From Opitutales bacterium (GTDB lineage: Bacteria; Verrucomicrobiota; Verrucomicrobiia; Opitutales; JABSRG01): a DNA stretch of 36,561 nucleotides. Position numbers and translations under genes: made by a program. The notes beneath the pieces are model-generated. The model did not search any database, had not been told where the DNA came from, and worked only from the letters and a program-made list of their open reading frames with translations. Of this stretch, positions 33,499-36,561 are shown in pieces. The stretch is from assembly GCA_013215165.1 (NCBI GenBank), contig JABSRG010000039.1:1-36561 (forward strand), read 5' to 3'. The first letter of the stretch is position 1, and every line of letters begins with the position of its first letter.

Positions 33499-34245
33499 AT
33501 GATTATCGGCTCGAAAAAATTCATGTCCACAGCTCATCATAGTGTCTTGGTTGTGCTTTGGATGTTTATAAGCAGTGCTTTGTTATGCGCTGGGGATTTT
33601 GTTTCTGTAAATGACAGTGTGATGCCAGACAAAGATCTGGATGCTCTTTTGGCTCCGTATTGCGAGAGACTTGATGCCGCAATGAGCAAAGAGCTGATCG
33701 TTACCTCCTATCCGTTGTCCAGAGGCCGTCCCACCGCGCGGCTCAATAATCTGGTGGCTGATTCATTGCTTTGGAAGGTTCGGATGGAGTTCGAGGAGGT
33801 CGATTGCGCGGTAACGAATTATGGGGGGATCAGAACTTCCATGGGCTCTGGCCCGATCACTGTGGGCGAAGTCTATGAAATCTCTCCGTTTGATAACGCG
33901 ATCGTCATTTTGGAGCTAACGGGTGAAGAGGTTATTCAGTTGGCGCATCAAATTGCGCGGACGGGTGGTGAACCTGTCAGTAATTTGAGTTTCAGGATTT
34001 TAGGAGAAGCGGCAAGTGCCGTACACATCGGTGGCGTTAGGGTGGATCCGGCCAAGATATATCAGGTAGCTACCATAGATTACCTCGCGGGTGGAAATGG
34101 ACCGATGCCCGCTCTTTGGAATCATGCTGAGGCTATCACGACAGCCTTCTATCAGCGCGATGCGTTGCTTGAATATTTGGGGTACTTGGGGAAACGAGGA
34201 ATGCTTATTAGTGCCGAATTTGAACCTCGGATCGCTGGTGAATAA
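33499..34245 (+). CDS. Secreted 5'-nucleotidase C-terminal-domain protein
   Basis: This 248-residue protein has a hydrophobic signal peptide (about 9-31, HHSVLVVLWMFISSALLCAG) and then the substrate-binding 5_nucleotid_C domain. Recognised blocks are RLNNLVADSLLW, AVTNYGGIRTSM, ITVGEVYEISPFDN and DYLAGGNGP. This is the C-terminal half of UshA-like nucleotidases. The catalytic half is encoded by the next gene, 17 bases downstream, so the two probably work as a split enzyme. The start may also be ATG 33523. Confidence 0.88.
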   Translation: MIIGSKKFMSTAHHSVLVVLWMFISSALLCAGDFVSVNDSVMPDKDLDALLAPYCERLDAAMSKELIVTSYPLSRGRPTARLNNLVADSLLWKVRMEFEEVDCAVTNYGGIRTSMGSGPITVGEVYEISPFDNAIVILELTGEEVIQLAHQIARTGGEPVSNLSFRILGEAASAVHIGGVRVDPAKIYQVATIDYLAGGNGPMPALWNHAEAITTAFYQRDALLEYLGYLGKRGMLISAEFEPRIAGE

Positions 34246-34262
34246 ATCATTGATTTAGTCTG

Positions 34263-35204
34263 ATGCATCTTATTACTCGACGCTTTGTTATAAACCGTAT
34301 GCTGCGCTCGCTTAGTTTGGTGGCATCCGGCCTGCCTTTTGCTCGTGCTCAGGCTCAGCGACCTGCTCCACCTCAAGGTGCGAGCGAGTTGCTAATACTC
34401 TCCACAAATGATACGCATTCCCGTCTGGACCCCTTTCCTAATGATGGTAGCCGCAACGCCGGCTTTGGTGGTGTTGCGCGTCGCGCGACTTTGATCCGCA
34501 GGTTTAGAGACAGATACCCTAACGTATTGTTATTGGATGCCGGTGATATCTTTCAAGGCACACCCTATTTCAATTTTTTCAAAGGCGAACCAGAGATTAA
34601 GGCAATGACTGCGCTCGGGTATGACTGTGCCACTCCGGGAAACCATGATTTCGATGCTGGCGTCGATGGCTTGGCGAAGGCATTACAGTTTGCTCGGTTC
34701 CCCTTGGTTAGTGCCAACCTTGACGCATCCGGTTCGATTTTAGAGGGAGCTTGGAAACCGTGGATAACCCGGTTGTTTGGTGATTACAAAGTGGGTATTT
34801 TCGGGCTGACCGTCAAGTTGGCGGGCCTGGTGCCCAGCGCATTGTTTGCGGGAGTGAATTGGAGTGATCCTGTTACCGCAGCGCGCAAGTCGGTTGCAGA
34901 GCTCGAGGCTGAAGGGTGCCATGCTATCATTTGTTTATCGCACCTAGGGTTTGGTGACGATCTGCACGAAGACAAAATGCTTGCTCGTGAAGTGCCGGGT
35001 ATCGATCTGATTGTGGGTGGGCATACGCATCGATTTCTTGATGAGCCTGTCGAGGTGCAAAGTCATACAGGGACTTCGGTGGCCATCACTCAACAAGGTT
35101 GGGCAGGTATACGCCTCGGAGCGATGCGGGCTACGCTCGACACGTCGAAACCTTTCCGTCTAGCCCAGCACAAGGGAATCCCCATTCGCGGTGCGTGGGG
35201 ATAG
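34263..35204 (+). CDS. Secreted metallophosphatase domain of a split 5'-nucleotidase
   Basis: This 313-residue protein has a twin-arginine-like signal (TRRFVINRMLRSLSLVASGLPFARAQA) and the calcineurin-type metal motifs: NDTH (D50, H52), LDAGD (D95), GNHDFD (N127, H128) and VGGHTH. This is the catalytic N-terminal half of UshA/5'-nucleotidase. It lacks the C-terminal substrate domain, which the preceding gene provides. Similar two-gene splits are known to me from other bacteria such as Bacteroidetes. It should release phosphate from nucleotides in the periplasm. Confidence 0.9.
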   Translation: MHLITRRFVINRMLRSLSLVASGLPFARAQAQRPAPPQGASELLILSTNDTHSRLDPFPNDGSRNAGFGGVARRATLIRRFRDRYPNVLLLDAGDIFQGTPYFNFFKGEPEIKAMTALGYDCATPGNHDFDAGVDGLAKALQFARFPLVSANLDASGSILEGAWKPWITRLFGDYKVGIFGLTVKLAGLVPSALFAGVNWSDPVTAARKSVAELEAEGCHAIICLSHLGFGDDLHEDKMLAREVPGIDLIVGGHTHRFLDEPVEVQSHTGTSVAITQQGWAGIRLGAMRATLDTSKPFRLAQHKGIPIRGAWG

Positions 35205-35381
35205 GGCTGCCGCTTCCGAGTCGTGATCGAGTTCTGAAACTTGGAGTCTCGTCTTAGCTTTCTTGAGTGCTCAGGAGAATAGAGCTCAACGCGAATTTAT
35301 ACCTTGTACGCCTCTATCGCGTAATCCGGGTTCAAAATATACTTGTGGCGCGGTGTTTTCTGGCTCATTTGTTTGCATAAC

Positions 35382-35455
35382 GGCGCGGTAGCCAAGTGGT
35401 AAGGCCGAGGTCTGCAAAATCTCTATCGCCGGTTCGATTCCGGCCCGCGCCTCCA
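35382..35455 (+). tRNA. tRNA-Cys (GCA)
   Basis: The 74-base cloverleaf has an acceptor stem GGCGCGG/CCGCGCC, anticodon loop CTGCAAA with anticodon GCA, T arm GCCGG-TTCGATT-CCGGC and an encoded CCA. The discriminator is T, as expected for tRNA-Cys. xerC starts 11 bases after it. Confidence 0.95.
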
Positions 35456-35466
35456 ATTTTTTCCTA

Positions 35467-36396
35467 ATGAGCGATTTTGGTGATTGGGCTACGTGGATGG
35501 CTAAGTTTGAAACTTATCTCGCTCACGAGCGTCAGATGTCGCCGAAGACAACGCGAAATTACCTACATGCTTGCCGCAGTTTTGAGACGTGGCTTTCCCG
35601 TGATGATAACGCTGAGCATACGCCGAATAGTGTAACGGAACTTGATGCGCGCAGTTACATGATTGAAATGCAACGGAGTCTCTCTCGCCGTACCGTTCAC
35701 ATGCATGTCTACGGCTTGAAGGCCTTTTATCGATTCTTGCGGCGGGAGCAGGTCGTCGATTCTAGTCCGTTTACACGCATCAACTTACCACGCCTAGAGA
35801 AAAAACTCCCCCAGCACCTCACTGAAGCTCAGATGAATGCGCTGCTAGACGCCCCGATGGCTTTACTCAAAGCGGGCGCTCTGGGCCCGGAGGAGGCTTG
35901 GCGCGATGCGGTGATTTTAGAGTTTCTCTATGGTGCGGGACTGCGGATCAGCGAACTTTGTGAGTTGCGGCACGAACACGTCGATGAAGCTTCCCGGACA
36001 TTACGTGTTCTGGGTAAGGGGCGCAAGGAGCGGATCTGTCCCGTGGGCTCCTTGGCTATGCGGCTCTATCGACATTACAAAGAGCATTATACGCCTGTGG
36101 GGAAGCGCTCTTATCACGATTCAGTATTTCACGGAAAACGCGGTGGCTCGCTATCGCCTAGGTCCGTTCAGAAGCAGCTAAAGGTGTATCTGACGGCAGC
36201 GAGTTTGCCCCATGATCTTACACCGCACAAACTGCGTCATTCTTTTGCGACGCACCTGCTAGATCACGGAGCGGATCTGCGTCTCGTGCAGCAAATGCTT
36301 GGACATGCTAGCCTCTCGACGACTCAGATTTATACCCATGTGGGGATAAGCCGATTGAAAGAGGCACATAAACTGGCTCATCCACGATCCCAGTAG
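35467..36396 (+). CDS. xerC: Tyrosine recombinase XerC
   Basis: This 309-residue protein has an N-terminal SAM-like core-binding domain (about 9-95) and a complete catalytic domain. The active site is R160 (GAGLRISEL), K184, H254 and R257 (HKLRHSF), H280 (LGHASLST) and nucleophile Y289. Length and the HGADLRLVQQMLGHASLSTTQIYTH region fit the chromosome-dimer-resolving XerC/XerD rather than phage integrases. It is close to tRNA-Cys by position, but no element sequence surrounds it. Confidence 0.85.
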   Translation: MSDFGDWATWMAKFETYLAHERQMSPKTTRNYLHACRSFETWLSRDDNAEHTPNSVTELDARSYMIEMQRSLSRRTVHMHVYGLKAFYRFLRREQVVDSSPFTRINLPRLEKKLPQHLTEAQMNALLDAPMALLKAGALGPEEAWRDAVILEFLYGAGLRISELCELRHEHVDEASRTLRVLGKGRKERICPVGSLAMRLYRHYKEHYTPVGKRSYHDSVFHGKRGGSLSPRSVQKQLKVYLTAASLPHDLTPHKLRHSFATHLLDHGADLRLVQQMLGHASLSTTQIYTHVGISRLKEAHKLAHPRSQ

Positions 36397-36460
36397 GGTG
36401 CAATTGAAACAGCGGGGAGATTGCCCCAACTGCCTCTGTTGTTGAGCCGCTCAGTCGGCT
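36393..36460. repeat. Dispersed repeat, weaker copy C
   Basis: TAGGGTG and AGATTGCC occur here with the same order as in copies A and B but a different middle. A hairpin GAGCCGCTCAGTCGGCTC follows at 36444-36461, matching GAGCCGCTCTGTCGGCT at 29977-29993 with one change. It lies directly after xerC, and GGGG-AGATTG-CCCC can form a small stem that might serve as a 3' end. Confidence 0.4.
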
Positions 36461-36561
36461 CGCGGGTTGCGTATCGATTGGAATGACCGCCCAAGCAACA
36501 GGCCACCGGCGGCGACAAAGCACCGCCCTCCAGCGGTTTTCGTATGTGAAGTCCTGATTTC

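Noticed and set aside
35382-36396. XerC beside tRNA-Cys as an island integrase
   Set aside because: The protein has XerC length and motifs, and there is no foreign-looking DNA or repeated tRNA end beside it in the window.

Overview
The window (about 36.6 kb) looks like a bacterial chromosome segment, most likely from a marine Verrucomicrobiota lineage (Opitutae-like). This guess rests on overall gene content, roughly 50-55% GC core genes, few clear Shine-Dalgarno sites, and a carboxynorspermidine pathway; no rRNA or phylogenetic marker is present to confirm it.

Layout. 1-560 is the end of a VapBC-type toxin-antitoxin pair (toxin cut by the window edge). 944-3449 (minus) holds a PDZ-domain exported protein, a small unknown protein, alanine racemase (alr) and a TatA-type translocase subunit. 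3580-11730 (plus) is a compact chemosensory operon: a receiver-PP2C phosphatase-ATPase regulator, CheW, a STAS anti-anti-sigma-type protein, a large hybrid CheA, CheB, CheR and CheY. No chemoreceptor is present. The phosphatase plus STAS pair suggests that the array output includes a partner switch as well as, or instead of, a flagellar motor. 11827-13180 (minus) is an MFS exporter broken by an internal deletion. 13326-18493 (minus) is a catabolic-looking cluster of two paralogous YtcJ-like amidohydrolases (one cytosolic, one with a Tat signal), an isochorismatase-family hydrolase and a pirin that is frameshifted in a G7 run. Two tandem LysR regulators (18617-20508, plus) sit divergent to it.

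20639-24659 looks like a decaying integrated element next to a CAU-anticodon tRNA. It contains a truncated, frameshifted tyrosine recombinase, a P63C-domain gene with two single-base frameshifts, a cytosolic-type 5'-nucleotidase with two frameshifts, and an intact PIN toxin-antitoxin pair. The 22-24 kb part is visibly AT-richer than its flanks. The P63C/nucleotidase pair is the best candidate for unusual accessory cargo, but in this genome it is dead or mis-sequenced.

24806-27117 (plus) encodes carboxynorspermidine dehydrogenase and decarboxylase in overlapping frames (norspermidine/spermidine synthesis). Then come a Ski2-like DEAD/DEAH-type helicase (minus), a 2-oxoglutarate/Fe(II) oxygenase (minus), an orphan ParA ATPase translationally coupled to an unknown partner and followed by gpsA, a two-gene split version of an UshA-type periplasmic 5'-nucleotidase, tRNA-Cys and xerC. 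A dispersed non-coding repeat occurs at about 11.74-11.80, 29.73-29.80 and, more weakly, 36.39-36.46 kb.

Functions are read from motifs and family memory only; no database search was run.
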